The position numbers and the translations under genes were made by a program. The notes beneath the pieces are model-generated. The model had not been told where the DNA came from. It was given only the letters and a program-made list of their open reading frames with translations, and made no database searches. A stretch of 64,000 nucleotides of DNA from Bradyrhizobium sp. 1(2017) (GTDB lineage: Bacteria; Pseudomonadota; Alphaproteobacteria; Rhizobiales; Xanthobacteraceae), in contig NZ_CP050022.2 in NCBI RefSeq assembly GCF_011602485.2, forward strand, positions 4,360,001 to 4,424,000, given 5' to 3'. Shown here piece after piece: positions 27,674-36,169 of this stretch; the first letter of the stretch is position 1, and the number at the start of each line of letters is the position of its first letter.

Positions 27674-29384
27674 AGCACTGTTTCTCGTGCGCGCCGCCCG
27701 GATGGGTTACTGCCCCACCGACCGCTGGTCCAACCTGCTGAGCATATTTCCAAAGCGCACCCGACGTATGGTTAGTCGCGCGAGCGCTCCATTTGGTCTT
27801 GCGTTGGGCGAGCTCCTGGTCGCTCAATTTTACGTTAAGAGTACCGGCGACGGCGTCGATCTCGATGATGTCGCCATCCTCGAGCAGCCCGATCGGGCCG
27901 CCGATCGCGGCCTCGGGGCCGACATGGCCGATGCAGAAGCCCCGGGTGGCGCCCGAGAAGCGGCCGTCGGTGATGAGCGCGATCTTGCCGCCCATGCCCT
28001 GGCCGGTCAGCGCTGCGGTGGTCTGGAGCATTTCCCGCATTCCCGGGCCGCCCTTGGGCCCCTCGTAGCGGATCACGATGACTTCGCCTTCGCGGTAGGT
28101 CCGGTTCTGGACGGCCTCGAATGCATCCTCCTCACGGTCGAAGCACCTGGCCGGACCGGTAAACCTGAGGTTGGACATTCCCGCGACTTTCACGATCGCA
28201 CCTTCTGGCGCCAAATTGCCCTTCAGACCCACCACACCGCCGGTGACGGTGATCGGCTTGTCTGCCGGGTGCACCACGTCTTGGTGCGGATTCCACTTAA
28301 CGCTTTTGAGGTTTTCGGCGATCGTTCGACCGGTGACCGTAATGCAGTCGCCGTGGAGAAATCCGTTGTCGAGCAGCGTCTTCATCAGAAGCGGTATGCC
28401 ACCTACTTCAAACATGTCTTTGGCGACATAACGGCCGCCCGGCTTCAAATCCGCGACATATGGTGTCTTTTTGAAGATTTCGGCGACGTCGAACAGATCG
28501 AACTTGATGCCGGCCTCATGCGCGATCGCCGGCAGGTGCAGTGCAGCATTGGTCGAGCCGCCGGATGCCGCAACGACGGCGGCCGCATTCTCCAGCGCCT
28601 TGCGGGTGACGATGTCGCGCGGCCGGAGGTTTTGAGCGATCAGGTCCATGACCTTCTCGCCCGCAGTCATGCAAAACGCGTCGCGGATTTCGTACGGTGC
28701 CGGGGCACCCGCCGAGTACGGCAGCGCAAGGCCAATCGCCTCCGAGACCGTCGCCATGGTGTTGGCGGTGAACTGGGCGCCGCAGGCGCCCGCCGACGGG
28801 CACGCCACGCGCTCGATCTCGTCGAGATCCTCGTCGGACATGGCGCCGACCGAATGCTTGCCGACGGCCTCGAACATGTCCTGGACGGTGACCTGCTGCC
28901 CACGGAAATTGCCGGGCAGGATCGAACCGCCATAGATGAAGATCGAGGGCACGTTGAGGCGGACCATCGCCATCATCATGCCCGGCAGCGACTTGTCGCA
29001 GCCGGCAAGTCCGACGAGGGCATCATAGGCGTGGCCACGCACGGTCAGCTCAACCGAGTCGGCGATGCATTCGCGCGACGGCAGCGAGGAGCGCATGCCG
29101 TCGTGGCCCATCGCGATGCCGTCGGTCACGGTGATGGTACAGAATTCACGCGGCGTGCCGCCGGCCGACGCGACGCCCTTCTTCACGGCTTGCGCCTGGC
29201 GCATCAGGGCGATGTTGCAGGGTGCAGCTTCATTCCAGCACGAGGCGACGCCGACGAAGGGCTGGTGGATCTGGTCGGTGGTCAGCCCCATCGCGTAGAA
29301 ATAGGACCGATGGGGCGCGCGCGCGGGGCCTTCCGTCACGTGGCGGCTCGGCAGCCTCTGCTTGATGTTGGTCTTCGCGTCCAT
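27660..29384 (-). CDS. ilvD: Dihydroxy-acid dehydratase
   Basis: A 574-residue IlvD/Edd-family enzyme. Cluster and active-site cysteines lie in VGVASCWNEAAPCNIAL, LAGCDKSLPGMMMA and VACPSAGACGAQFTANTM, the [2Fe-2S]-type DHAD pattern, with the catalytic Ser region near TDGRFSGATRGFCIGHVGPEA. It converts 2,3-dihydroxy-3-methylvalerate/isovalerate to the 2-keto acids in isoleucine and valine synthesis. The protein is complete. It overlaps the exoR-like start by 14 bp. Upstream (29385 onwards) is a 1.36-kb gene-free repeat zone. One remark: genomes of this group often carry two ilvD copies, so essentiality cannot be assumed. Confidence 0.97.
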   Translation of the reverse strand: MDAKTNIKQRLPSRHVTEGPARAPHRSYFYAMGLTTDQIHQPFVGVASCWNEAAPCNIALMRQAQAVKKGVASAGGTPREFCTITVTDGIAMGHDGMRSSLPSRECIADSVELTVRGHAYDALVGLAGCDKSLPGMMMAMVRLNVPSIFIYGGSILPGNFRGQQVTVQDMFEAVGKHSVGAMSDEDLDEIERVACPSAGACGAQFTANTMATVSEAIGLALPYSAGAPAPYEIRDAFCMTAGEKVMDLIAQNLRPRDIVTRKALENAAAVVAASGGSTNAALHLPAIAHEAGIKFDLFDVAEIFKKTPYVADLKPGGRYVAKDMFEVGGIPLLMKTLLDNGFLHGDCITVTGRTIAENLKSVKWNPHQDVVHPADKPITVTGGVVGLKGNLAPEGAIVKVAGMSNLRFTGPARCFDREEDAFEAVQNRTYREGEVIVIRYEGPKGGPGMREMLQTTAALTGQGMGGKIALITDGRFSGATRGFCIGHVGPEAAIGGPIGLLEDGDIIEIDAVAGTLNVKLSDQELAQRKTKWSARATNHTSGALWKYAQQVGPAVGGAVTHPGGAHEKQCYADI

Positions 29385-29946
29385 CGCAAACCAGTTTCCC
29401 AGCTCAACCCTTTCAGACCCGAAAAATCAGAGCCAAGATTTGAATCGACCTTGGGATTTCCCGTCGCCTCGAGGACTTGCCGTTGCCCTAGAACCTTAGA
29501 GCGATTTTATTCATGGTCGGGTGTGGCTAAAAAGCGGCGGCGATACGAACAGCCGGTGATGAGGGTTAAATCCGAACCGGGTGTTGCAGAGACAACACGA
29601 TCGTTACCGGGAAGACACGGATTAGCCTACTTGGATACCTTGAGATTCGCCACTTGAGGTTTTGATGTCGACAAATTGCGCCCGACATTTGTCTCAGTGA
29701 GGCGCCGGCCCCACTGAGTCGCCCGGCACCTACAGGTAGCGGGCGTGATCAGATCGTCACCGCTCGACAGAGCAAGGCGGATCATCGTCGTTCGCTCCCG
29801 CGTCCCCGACAAGCTGGCGCAGGCGGAGTTGAGGGCGATCGGTATCTGCAGAGAGATGGGCCCCGGCTCTGCAGCGCACCGTCGAAGGGACGCAGCGCTG
29901 CGTCCGGGGCGCGAGAGCGGAGTGTGGAGCAAGCTCTCTCCGCGTC
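29385..29946. other. Gene-free stretch upstream of ilvD
   Basis: About 560 bp with no convincing gene on either strand. It must hold the ilvD promoter and leader. I looked for a tRNA that could serve as the attachment site for the integrase at 30745 and found none. The segment near 29860-29945 (GCGCTGCGTCCGGGGCGCGA...) looks like dispersed rhizobial repeat sequence. Confidence 0.5.
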
Positions 29947-30030
29947 GTCATTGCGAGCGCAGCGAAGCAATCCAGAGTCTTCCGGGGAGGGATTCTGGAT
30001 TGCTTCGTCGCAACGGCTCCTCGCAATGAC
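29947..30030. repeat. Palindromic extragenic element
   Basis: Imperfect palindrome of 84 bp: outer arms GTCATTGCGAG / CTCGCAATGAC, inner arms GAAGCAATCCAGA / TCTGGATTGCTTC, with a short GC loop. It is a REP/RIME-style repeat of a kind widespread in Bradyrhizobium intergenic DNA and could fold as a long hairpin in RNA. Confidence 0.85.
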
Positions 30031-30066
30031 AGAGTATGAGGCGATCGTTGGCTCTCCAAACTCCAC

Positions 30067-30190
30067 TGTCATTCCCCGCCTTGTGCGCAATTGCGCACTG
30101 GAGCGGGGAATCCAGTACGCCGCGGCCTCTTGGTTCGATCACAAGCGCTTCTGGAATACTGGATCGTCCGATCAAGCCGGACGATGACAG
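30067..30190 (+). repeat. Composite palindromic repeat, plus orientation
   Basis: Same element as 13661-13780 in the opposite orientation: TGTCATTCCCCGCC...GCGCACTGGAGCGGGGAATCCAGTACGCC, a spacer, then CTGGAATACTGGAT with a hairpin ATCGTCCG/CGGACGAT and GATGACAG. It sits immediately after the palindrome at 29947, showing that this junction has attracted several repeat types. Confidence 0.85.
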
Positions 30191-30279
30191 CCGCGTGGCT
30201 GGGCCCAGACACGGCTTCGCGTCCTCGCGGCGCTTTTCGCCCGAGCTTTGCTTCGTCACTTCGCCCTGAAACCAAGAGG

Positions 30280-30393
30280 GCGCAGGGAAGGCCGGGTGCC
30301 GGCGGCACCCGCGGTCCACTGCGCGAAAGGCACACGCAGGAAGAACCGCACAGCAGCATACAGGTGAAGCCCAACACACGGCCTTCCCTGCGC
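30280..30393 (+). other. Strongly structured element, candidate RNA or repeat
   Basis: A 15-bp perfect inverted repeat, GCGCAGGGAAGGCCG (30280-30294) and CGGCCTTCCCTGCGC (30379-30393), closes an 84-nt interior that starts with a second hairpin (GGTGCC GGC GGCACC). The interior includes purine-rich unpaired stretches (AGGAAGAACCGC). No protein reading frame fits it. I recall similar sequence between genes of other Bradyrhizobium genomes, so it may be a repeat family, possibly transcribed. It resembles no riboswitch I can identify with confidence; the cobalamin box was considered and does not match. Confidence 0.5.
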
Positions 30394-30744
30394 GATGGTC
30401 GGACGGCTTATGCCGTGCTCTCCCGGGAGCCGAGTTCCTTCTGGCCTCCCTCACCCCGGCGAAAGTCGCCGGCACCGCGCCGGTTGACGCCAGTGCCGCA
30501 TCCGCCGGGGCTTGACCGTAGCAACGACGGCCAGGACCACACGTCTATATTTTGGCATTCGGTGAAACACGCCGAAACTAACAAAAGACTTTAAAACAAG
30601 CGCTTTTCGGCTACCCTGATGCGGGCTGTTTCAGCGGGCTTCACCAAATTAAGGGCCCGGCCCTAAGCCTTTCAGCGTCCGCACGACAAACTGAAAGCCC
30701 CAAAGCCGAGCCCTTTGGTCTCAAGCCTTAGGAGCCGAAACCAC

Positions 30745-32151
30745 ATGGATACTACCATTGCAGCCGTCCCCGATGGCAAGCGTGGCCGCAACAGCAGCAT
30801 CATCCTGACCGACCGGATATGCGAGAAGCGGGTCGCCAAGCGGGTCAAGTTTTACGACCGCAAATGCCAGGGCCTTTATGTCAGCATTATCCCGGCCGGC
30901 ACCGCGACCTTCAATTTCAAGTTCACCGATAGCACCACCGGCAAGCAGCGCTCGACCGTGCTCGGTGTCTACAATCCGGAGACCTTCACCGTCGAGGACG
31001 CCCGTAGCCGGGTCTACGGATTGAAGGCCCTCGATCCGATCACGCTGGCCGAACAGTTGCGCCAGACCAAGACCGTCAAGGCCGCGCGCGGCAAGACCGT
31101 GGACGATATAATCGCCGAGCGCATCGAGTGGATGAAGACCAAGGTCATCAAAGCGGACGGTGAAAAACGCCCCCGGCTGGAAAGCTGGGAGAACACCGCG
31201 AGCCATCTGCGCCGCTTCCTTAGTCCCCGGCTGGGCAAGAAGCTCGCCACCGAGATCACCAAGCAGGACATCGCGACGCTCTCCAATGACATCGTCGCGG
31301 GCAAGTTCGGCAAGCCGTCCGTCAGCAACGCGCGCCACATGCGCAAAGCCGCATCGGGCCTGTTCAACTGGGCGGCGGAAGCGGGGCGCGACTACGTCAC
31401 CGCCAGCCCCTGCGTCAACCTGCCGAAGCTGGACGCTGAACATCCCCGCACGCGGGTGTTGTCCGAAGACGAGATCGGGATTTTTTGGCATGGCCTCGAC
31501 CGCAACGACCTGCCGTGGGATCGCCGGACCAGGCTGGCGCTGAAGTTCGAGCTGGTCACCATGCTGCGCTCACGTGAATTGCTTGGCGCCCACCGGGATG
31601 AACTGTTCGACCTGGATGGCGATAATCCCCGCTTTGACGTACCGCTCAAACGCGTCAAGAAGCGCCGGGTGATCCAGCAGCCGTTGTCCGATCTGGCTGT
31701 CGAGATCATCAAGGAGGCGCTGGCCTCGGATGATCAGCAGTTTGTTTTCGAGAGCCCCATGTACAAGTGCCAGCCGATCCATCGGAAAGCGATGGCCGCC
31801 GCGCTGCGAGGTACCAAGCACGAGACAAACAAAGACAAGACCAAGACACCGGGGCTCTGTGAGCTATTGGGGCTTAGGCCGTTCACGCCACACGACCTCC
31901 GCCGGACGGCAGCGACCCTGGCCGGCGACCTCGGCTTCGACGACGCGTGGATTGCGAAGTGCCTCGACCACGTCGCCAGCAAAAAATCGGAACAGATCGT
32001 GCCGACCGTTACCGGCAAGGTCTACAACCACTCCAAGCGGATGAAGGAGAAACGCGCAGTGCTGGACGGCGTCGCGGCCGAGCTGAGGCGAATCGTCGGC
32101 GTGCCCCTCGCTAAGGCCTTGGAGCAGGAGGAGCGACGGGTCGCCGCCTGA
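30745..32151 (+). CDS. Tyrosine-type site-specific integrase
   Basis: A 468-residue phage/ICE-type recombinase. The N-terminal DUF4102-like arm-binding part (about residues 20-100: FYDRKCQGLYVSIIPAGTATFNFKFTD...) is followed by a SAM-like core-binding domain (LESWENTASHLRRFLSPRLGKKLATEITKQDI). The catalytic domain has Arg in MLRSRELLG, HDLRRTAATLAGDLG, the second His in CLDHVASKK and the nucleophile Tyr in VYNHSKRMKEKRAVLD. All catalytic residues are present, so it should be active. I use the ATG at 30745, with AGGAG 13 bp upstream. It points away from ilvD and marks the left edge of the accessory zone. No tRNA or clear att repeat could be seen next to it. Confidence 0.95.
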   Translation: MDTTIAAVPDGKRGRNSSIILTDRICEKRVAKRVKFYDRKCQGLYVSIIPAGTATFNFKFTDSTTGKQRSTVLGVYNPETFTVEDARSRVYGLKALDPITLAEQLRQTKTVKAARGKTVDDIIAERIEWMKTKVIKADGEKRPRLESWENTASHLRRFLSPRLGKKLATEITKQDIATLSNDIVAGKFGKPSVSNARHMRKAASGLFNWAAEAGRDYVTASPCVNLPKLDAEHPRTRVLSEDEIGIFWHGLDRNDLPWDRRTRLALKFELVTMLRSRELLGAHRDELFDLDGDNPRFDVPLKRVKKRRVIQQPLSDLAVEIIKEALASDDQQFVFESPMYKCQPIHRKAMAAALRGTKHETNKDKTKTPGLCELLGLRPFTPHDLRRTAATLAGDLGFDDAWIAKCLDHVASKKSEQIVPTVTGKVYNHSKRMKEKRAVLDGVAAELRRIVGVPLAKALEQEERRVAA

Positions 32152-32709
32152 TTGCGTCATCCGACCAACTGTCAGCCCGGCCACAGCTCGCGCTGGCCGC
32201 CTCTCCCCTGCGCATGAAGTGTTTCTGCATAAAAAATCTATATAAATCAAATAGTTAAGTTTTGAGTGTCGTTATTTGTGTCGCGATCCGTTGAGCGACT
32301 GATCGCTGTGCAAAAGTCCGCGCCAGCCGGAACCCCGCCTTGGCCCAGGGGGTAGGCCCTAGTTTCACCGTATGCGCTGGCGCGGCCCGCCCGGTGTCCT
32401 GTAGCCCTGTGCTGGCGGCGCGTTGTGGGGCCTTCCTACGGCCTCGACGCTGACGCCTGCCGCGTGTCCCCGACGTGATGGCGCGGTCGCGGTGATGGGC
32501 GCGCTGCTCTCGATGTCGCTGCTCGATGTGATGGGCGCGCTGTCGACCCCAGTCGATATGCGCGCGGCTTGTCCGCGTGTCCGTTGCCCGTCGTGGTGAC
32601 GGTGAGGTGCTTGACGCCAGCGAGGTGCTATAGTCGCAATCCGCAGCCTGCGAACCATCTTGGAGGCCCTACTAGGCCGAGCCGGAACAATCCACTTAGG
32701 AGCGTACCG
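32152..32709. other. Non-coding gap after the integrase
   Basis: About 560 bp without a supported gene. The first 120 bp include an AT-rich patch (AAAAAATCTATATAAATC near 32230). From 32385 to 32610 the sequence is dominated by GTGATG/CGATG-type words on a GC-rich background. Similar stretches occur at 32935-33140 and 33405-33640. Confidence 0.5.
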
Positions 32710-32919
32710 ATGCATGACGTAAGGGAAAAGCAACGCGAAGCCCGCCGGAAGATCATTCGCCAATGGGCGAAGCTTCCGAAGGATAAACGGCAGTCTATGG
32801 AGGGGATTTCTGAATTCGCCAGGACCGCCGCTCAGCAGAACGAGAAAGCATTCGTCCGCAGTCGTCGCGATCCGCATGAGAAGATCATGGGATGGCTATT
32901 GCCGCGTGCTCATCTCTGA
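32710..32919 (+). CDS. Small hypothetical protein
   Basis: A 69-residue, highly charged helical protein (MHDVREKQREARRKIIRQWAKLPKDKRQSMEGISEFARTAAQQ...). A TTAGGAG ribosome site lies 7 bp before the ATG, which fixes this start against the longer open frame upstream. Net positive charge and one long predicted helix are visible; no cysteine or membrane segment. I do not recognise a function. It lies alone between two GTGATG-rich non-coding stretches. Confidence 0.6.
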   Translation: MHDVREKQREARRKIIRQWAKLPKDKRQSMEGISEFARTAAQQNEKAFVRSRRDPHEKIMGWLLPRAHL

Positions 32920-33180
32920 ACGACTGAGCCCTCTGCACATACCGTCTCCTGCACCGCGATCTGATCGCCCGGTGCGATGGGACGCGCTCGATGACGTGGT
33001 GGACGTGATACGACGGCTCGACGCTGGCGTGGCCCGTCGTTTGCGCGCTGCCTGCCGCCGCCGCGTGGTGATTGCGCGATGCCGTGATGCCGCGCCTGTC
33101 CGCGCCGTGATGGCGCTGTTGTCGTCGTCGGTCGCGATGACGAGATTTGCGCGCGAAGGGTGGATTAGGCCGTCGCCGAG

Positions 33181-33360
33181 TTAGATTTTGACCACGAAGG
33201 ATTTCGATCTATCGCACCTTTCGCAATCAAAGGTCCTTAGATCGTAGCCTTCCGCACCGGGCGTGATGCAAGTCAGCCTCATGGGCTCGCTGCAACGCGG
33301 ACAGGGTATAATTCCGGTCTCAGCGCGACTGAAGAGTACGTCGGAATGCGTCGTGGGCAT
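33181..33360 (-). CDS. Small zinc-ribbon protein
   Basis: A 59-residue protein with a CPRC ... C ... CERC pattern: MPTTHSDVLFSRAETGIIP, then CPRCSEPMRLTCITPGAEG, then YDLRTFDCERCDRSKSFVVK. The two CxxC knuckles 28 residues apart would bind one zinc. A strong AGGGGGAGAG ribosome site precedes the ATG at 33360. The LRTF-x-C-x-x-C block is a pattern I know from many tiny Bradyrhizobium proteins. Function unknown; it may bind nucleic acid or a protein partner. It is flanked by non-coding DNA. Confidence 0.75.
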   Translation of the reverse strand: MPTTHSDVLFSRAETGIIPCPRCSEPMRLTCITPGAEGYDLRTFDCERCDRSKSFVVKI

Positions 33361-34124
33361 AATGCTCTCCCCCTAGTTGGGCGGGAGCGTTACCGATCTC
33401 TCAGTCACCGATGGATGCCGATGGCGGGGCGGTGATGGCTTCAGCATGCGCTTCGAGTTCCGCCGCCGCTGGTCAATATTGCTCAGATCGCCGAATTGTT
33501 AACAACCAAATCAGGCGATGCGCGCGAGCGCTGGCGATGGTGACCCGGTGGCGTGATGCCGTGCGCCGGAAACCAGCGGGAGGGATTGGTGAGGGTCGTG
33601 CGCTTGATGCTGACGCACGGTCGCGTCGCGGTGACGATGCGTGGCGACAAGACAAGAAGCGACGCAGTGTCCCCTCAGAACGGGATCGATGGTGCGCGGA
33701 CCCGGTTAATGAAAAGTTAACGGAATAGGTAAACTTGGCAGTTGTCGTGATCGTGATGACGTGCGGCGCGTGACGCTGTCCGGGCGCGTGAAGTTGTAGC
33801 AGTCCCTCCGCAATCGGTCGGCAGGGTCCTTTGGAGAGCGCCCCAAAGCGCGGGGACCGCCGAACCGCCCGGTATGAAGATATTTGCAATTCATCATACG
33901 GCGTTAAATTTAGTGCGATCCGGTACACAACGGCGCTAACTCAAACTGCAATGTTGATGCCCGTTTAGCCGCCAACCGAGGTACTCCGAACTAGTTCGGA
34001 GCGATCAAACGAGCTGCGGTAATTTCGCTGACCGTTGGCCGCTGTTCTGCGTTGCCGGCGGTTGGAATGGCGGCCCCACCAGCACCCCAGCCCCCGCTGT
34101 TGGGGCCTTGGTGCCCGTCACCGG
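33361..34124. other. Gene-free stretch
   Basis: About 760 bp with no supportable gene. It contains the third GTGATG-rich patch (33405-33640), a segment CAATATTGCTCAGATCGCC (33475 on) that resembles 56138-56160, an AT-richer part (33860-33950) and the palindrome at 33984. Confidence 0.5.
33984..34001. promoter_or_regulatory. Perfect 18-bp palindrome, operator candidate
   Basis: CTCCGAACTAGTTCGGAG reads the same on both strands without a spacer. It lies 124 bp upstream of the nuclease gene start at 34125. A dimeric repressor site is possible; there is no direct evidence. Confidence 0.4.
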
Positions 34125-34697
34125 ATGGGCAACGTGGATACTTTCACCATCATCTTCGCGGCGCTGGCGGTCTTTATATGCCTGCGCCTGTACAGCGTTC
34201 TCGGACAGCGCACCGTGAGCGAAGACAGCGCCTTCCTCAATCGCGTCTCCGTGATCGCAGTCCTTTTGGCCGTGGTGCTTTACGTCGCCAGTGAAATCCC
34301 AGGACGGCATTGGGCGAACGCCAATGCCGTAGCCCCCATGACAACCATCAGCGGCTCCGCCCGCGTGGTCGATGGGGATACCGTCGTCGTCGCGGGCACG
34401 ACAGTACGCCTAAAAGGCGTCGATGCCGCCGAACTGGGGACGGAGCGCGGCGAGAACGCTCGGCGGGTGATGGTCGCGCTCGTCACCGGGACGCTGACTT
34501 GCCGCTTGACCGGAGAAAAGACCTATAGCCGCGAGGTCGGCTATTGCACCACAGCCAACGGCACCGACATCAATCGAGCGATTATCGCCCAAGGTGCCGC
34601 TCTGGCGTGTCCGCGCTACGACACCCGTTACGTGTCTTTCGAGCAGGAGGCCGCGTTGGCGGCGCAACCACGGTCGTCCTATTGCGTGAAGCGCTAG
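34125..34697 (+). CDS. Membrane-anchored thermonuclease (SNase-like)
   Basis: A 190-residue protein. Two N-terminal membrane helices (IIFAALAVFICLRLYSVL and VSVIAVLLAVVLYVAS) precede a staphylococcal-nuclease domain (about residues 78-188): RVVDGDTVVVAG (metal Asp), VRLKGVDAAELGTERGENARR (catalytic Arg and Glu region) and KTYSREVGYC, where the second active Arg of the usual YxRxVA motif sits. The nuclease part would face the periplasm or outside. I chose MGNVDTF (ATG at 34125) as start because the sequence before it is not membrane-like. Such proteins degrade DNA; the role here is unknown. Confidence 0.82.
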   Translation: MGNVDTFTIIFAALAVFICLRLYSVLGQRTVSEDSAFLNRVSVIAVLLAVVLYVASEIPGRHWANANAVAPMTTISGSARVVDGDTVVVAGTTVRLKGVDAAELGTERGENARRVMVALVTGTLTCRLTGEKTYSREVGYCTTANGTDINRAIIAQGAALACPRYDTRYVSFEQEAALAAQPRSSYCVKR

Positions 34698-34765
34698 GCG
34701 ATGGAAATCCCGACCGCTGCCAGCGGCCTTACTTGTCGTTCTGCTTGATCGCCCACAGCCGGTAG

Positions 34766-34838
34766 GCGGCACGTCATCCACCGCAAGTTCTAGCGGCTTG
34801 CCTGTCCCGCGCGACCGGGCGCATCCTCTCTCGCATGG
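34766..34838 (+). repeat. Dispersed repeat, copy 1 (with 35620 and 42315)
   Basis: CACGTCATCCACCGCAAGTTCTAGCGGCTTGCCTG... resembles CACGCTATCCACCGCAATCCGTAGCGGCTTGCCTG at 35633-35670 (direct), and the stretch at 42315-42400 in reverse orientation. In the first two cases it ends just before a gene start with CATCCTCTCTCGCATGG-like sequence, so a shared upstream region may have been copied. Confidence 0.6.
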
Positions 34839-34870
34839 GCAGCAATCGTTCGAGTAGCGGAGCAGAACAG

Positions 34871-35401
34871 ATGAGTGACCTTGTCGTAATTGCATTTCCA
34901 ACCGAGGCGAAGGCGGAGGAAGTTCGTCAAAAATTGCTGGCCATGCAGAAGGAGTATTTGATCGAGCTCGGCGATGCCGTGATCGCGGTGAAAGACAGCA
35001 ACGGAAACATCAAACTAAATCAACTGATCAATACCACGGCTGCGGGCGCGGCTACTGGCGCCTTTTGGGGCACGCTGATTGGCCTGATCTTTTTGATGCC
35101 GCTTGCTGGTGCTGCCCTTGGCGTCGCGTCCGGCACACTCAGCGGATATTTAACGGATGTCGGCATCAACGACAAATGGATGAAAGAGACCGCTGCCGCC
35201 GTTCAACCCGGAACCGCAGCGCTCTTCGTACTGGTGCGCAAAGTCACGGCAGACAAGGTTCTTGAGAGGCTCAAAGGCGAAGGCGGCACGGTGCTAAAGA
35301 CTTCTCTCGACCACACTAAGGAAGCCGCCTTGCAAGCGGCTCTGGCGGAGGTCAAAGCGGCGGTACCGGCGGCTTCGCCTCCTGATTTGCCGGGCGTTTG
35401 A
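34871..35401 (+). CDS. DUF1269-family membrane protein
   Basis: A 176-residue protein with the DUF1269 arrangement: an N-terminal MSDLVVIAFPTEAKAEEVRQKL alpha/beta part, then AVIAVKDSNGNIKLNQ, a glycine/alanine-rich membrane hairpin (TTAAGAATGAFWGTLIGLIFLMPLAGAALGVASGTLSG), and the C-terminal half AALFVLVRKVTADKVLERLKGEGGTVLKTSLD. The family is widespread, often near stress genes, with unknown biochemical role. The start at 34871 leaves out a 12-residue non-conserved leader. Confidence 0.85.
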   Translation: MSDLVVIAFPTEAKAEEVRQKLLAMQKEYLIELGDAVIAVKDSNGNIKLNQLINTTAAGAATGAFWGTLIGLIFLMPLAGAALGVASGTLSGYLTDVGINDKWMKETAAAVQPGTAALFVLVRKVTADKVLERLKGEGGTVLKTSLDHTKEAALQAALAEVKAAVPAASPPDLPGV

Positions 35402-35696
35402 AAGGATTGCGAGCGCCTGCCGACGACCGCTCTTGGCATTACCGCAGCCCTCTCTGGCCCAATTTCGGTTTGGGCCCAAGCAGCCTCGGTGGTGACGCCG
35501 CGCCGGGTGCGGTCATCGGTGCGGTTCCGGGTCCTTTGGGGGCCATGGGCAAGTGCCGGGGTTGCTGTGCTCCAACATGACCCAAGCGAACCGTATCCCA
35601 AGGAGGTCCCGCGCCGCTTCCGTTGTGCCCGGCACGCTATCCACCGCAATCCGTAGCGGCTTGCCTGGCGGGCGCGGGGCCCGGCGATCCTCTCGC

Positions 35697-36110
35697 ATGG
35701 GGACCAAATCACGTGAGACGATCTACGGCGCATCGGTCCGCGCGGCGGCAGAGCGCGCGACGGAGGCACGCAAGCAAGCCGACCGGCTCGCCTGCGAGGC
35801 ATCGAATAAGCGCATGCTCGGCTTTCAGGGTCCGGCGCAGCCATCACCCGCGCTCGGTGACGCGCTCAATGCGGGCTATCGATATCTCGAAGTCAAATGC
35901 CTTGGCTGCAACACGCATCAGACCGTCGCGCTGGACATCGTGCGGCGACCGAAGGCGACCCCGGTCCATGAGCTGGAGCGCTACATGCGGTGCAAGGACT
36001 GCTCGCAGGTCCGAGGCTATGCGTACAAGCGCAGTCATCTGGTCGCGCTGCGACCGACGAAGATTTCGGCGAGTGATCCGCCGTCAACGTGGTGGCCGGG
36101 CGAACGGTGA
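35697..36110 (+). CDS. Hypothetical protein with zinc-ribbon-like CxxC pairs
   Basis: A 137-residue protein: an alanine/arginine-rich helical N-terminus (SVRAAAERATEARKQADRLACEASNKR), then a ribbon-like C-terminal half with VKCLGCNTHQTVALDIVR and MRCKDCSQVRGYAYKRSHLVAL. The two CxxC pairs are about 34 residues apart and are followed by basic residues, suggesting zinc and possibly nucleic-acid binding. An identical frame open upstream to 35553 covers a dispersed repeat, so I start at the ATG at 35697. I recognise the type as common in Bradyrhizobium, function unknown. Confidence 0.75.
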   Translation: MGTKSRETIYGASVRAAAERATEARKQADRLACEASNKRMLGFQGPAQPSPALGDALNAGYRYLEVKCLGCNTHQTVALDIVRRPKATPVHELERYMRCKDCSQVRGYAYKRSHLVALRPTKISASDPPSTWWPGER

Positions 36111-36169
36111 TCGACCTTAAATCACAAATGTATTGCGATGGCCTTTGGCAACGGTGGGGATGGATTGAA

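Noticed and set aside
27498..29657. Long plus-strand open frame (719 codons) across ilvD and exoR
   Set aside because: It is antisense to two clear genes; its composition (Asp/His/Arg-rich) is the usual mirror of GC-rich coding DNA.
30280..30393. Cobalamin riboswitch
   Set aside because: The GGAAGGCCGGGTGCC stretch recalls the B12 box, but the conserved core and the other required segments are absent, and no B12 gene follows.
29385..30744. tRNA gene as integration site
   Set aside because: No cloverleaf or T-loop consensus was found by eye on either strand.
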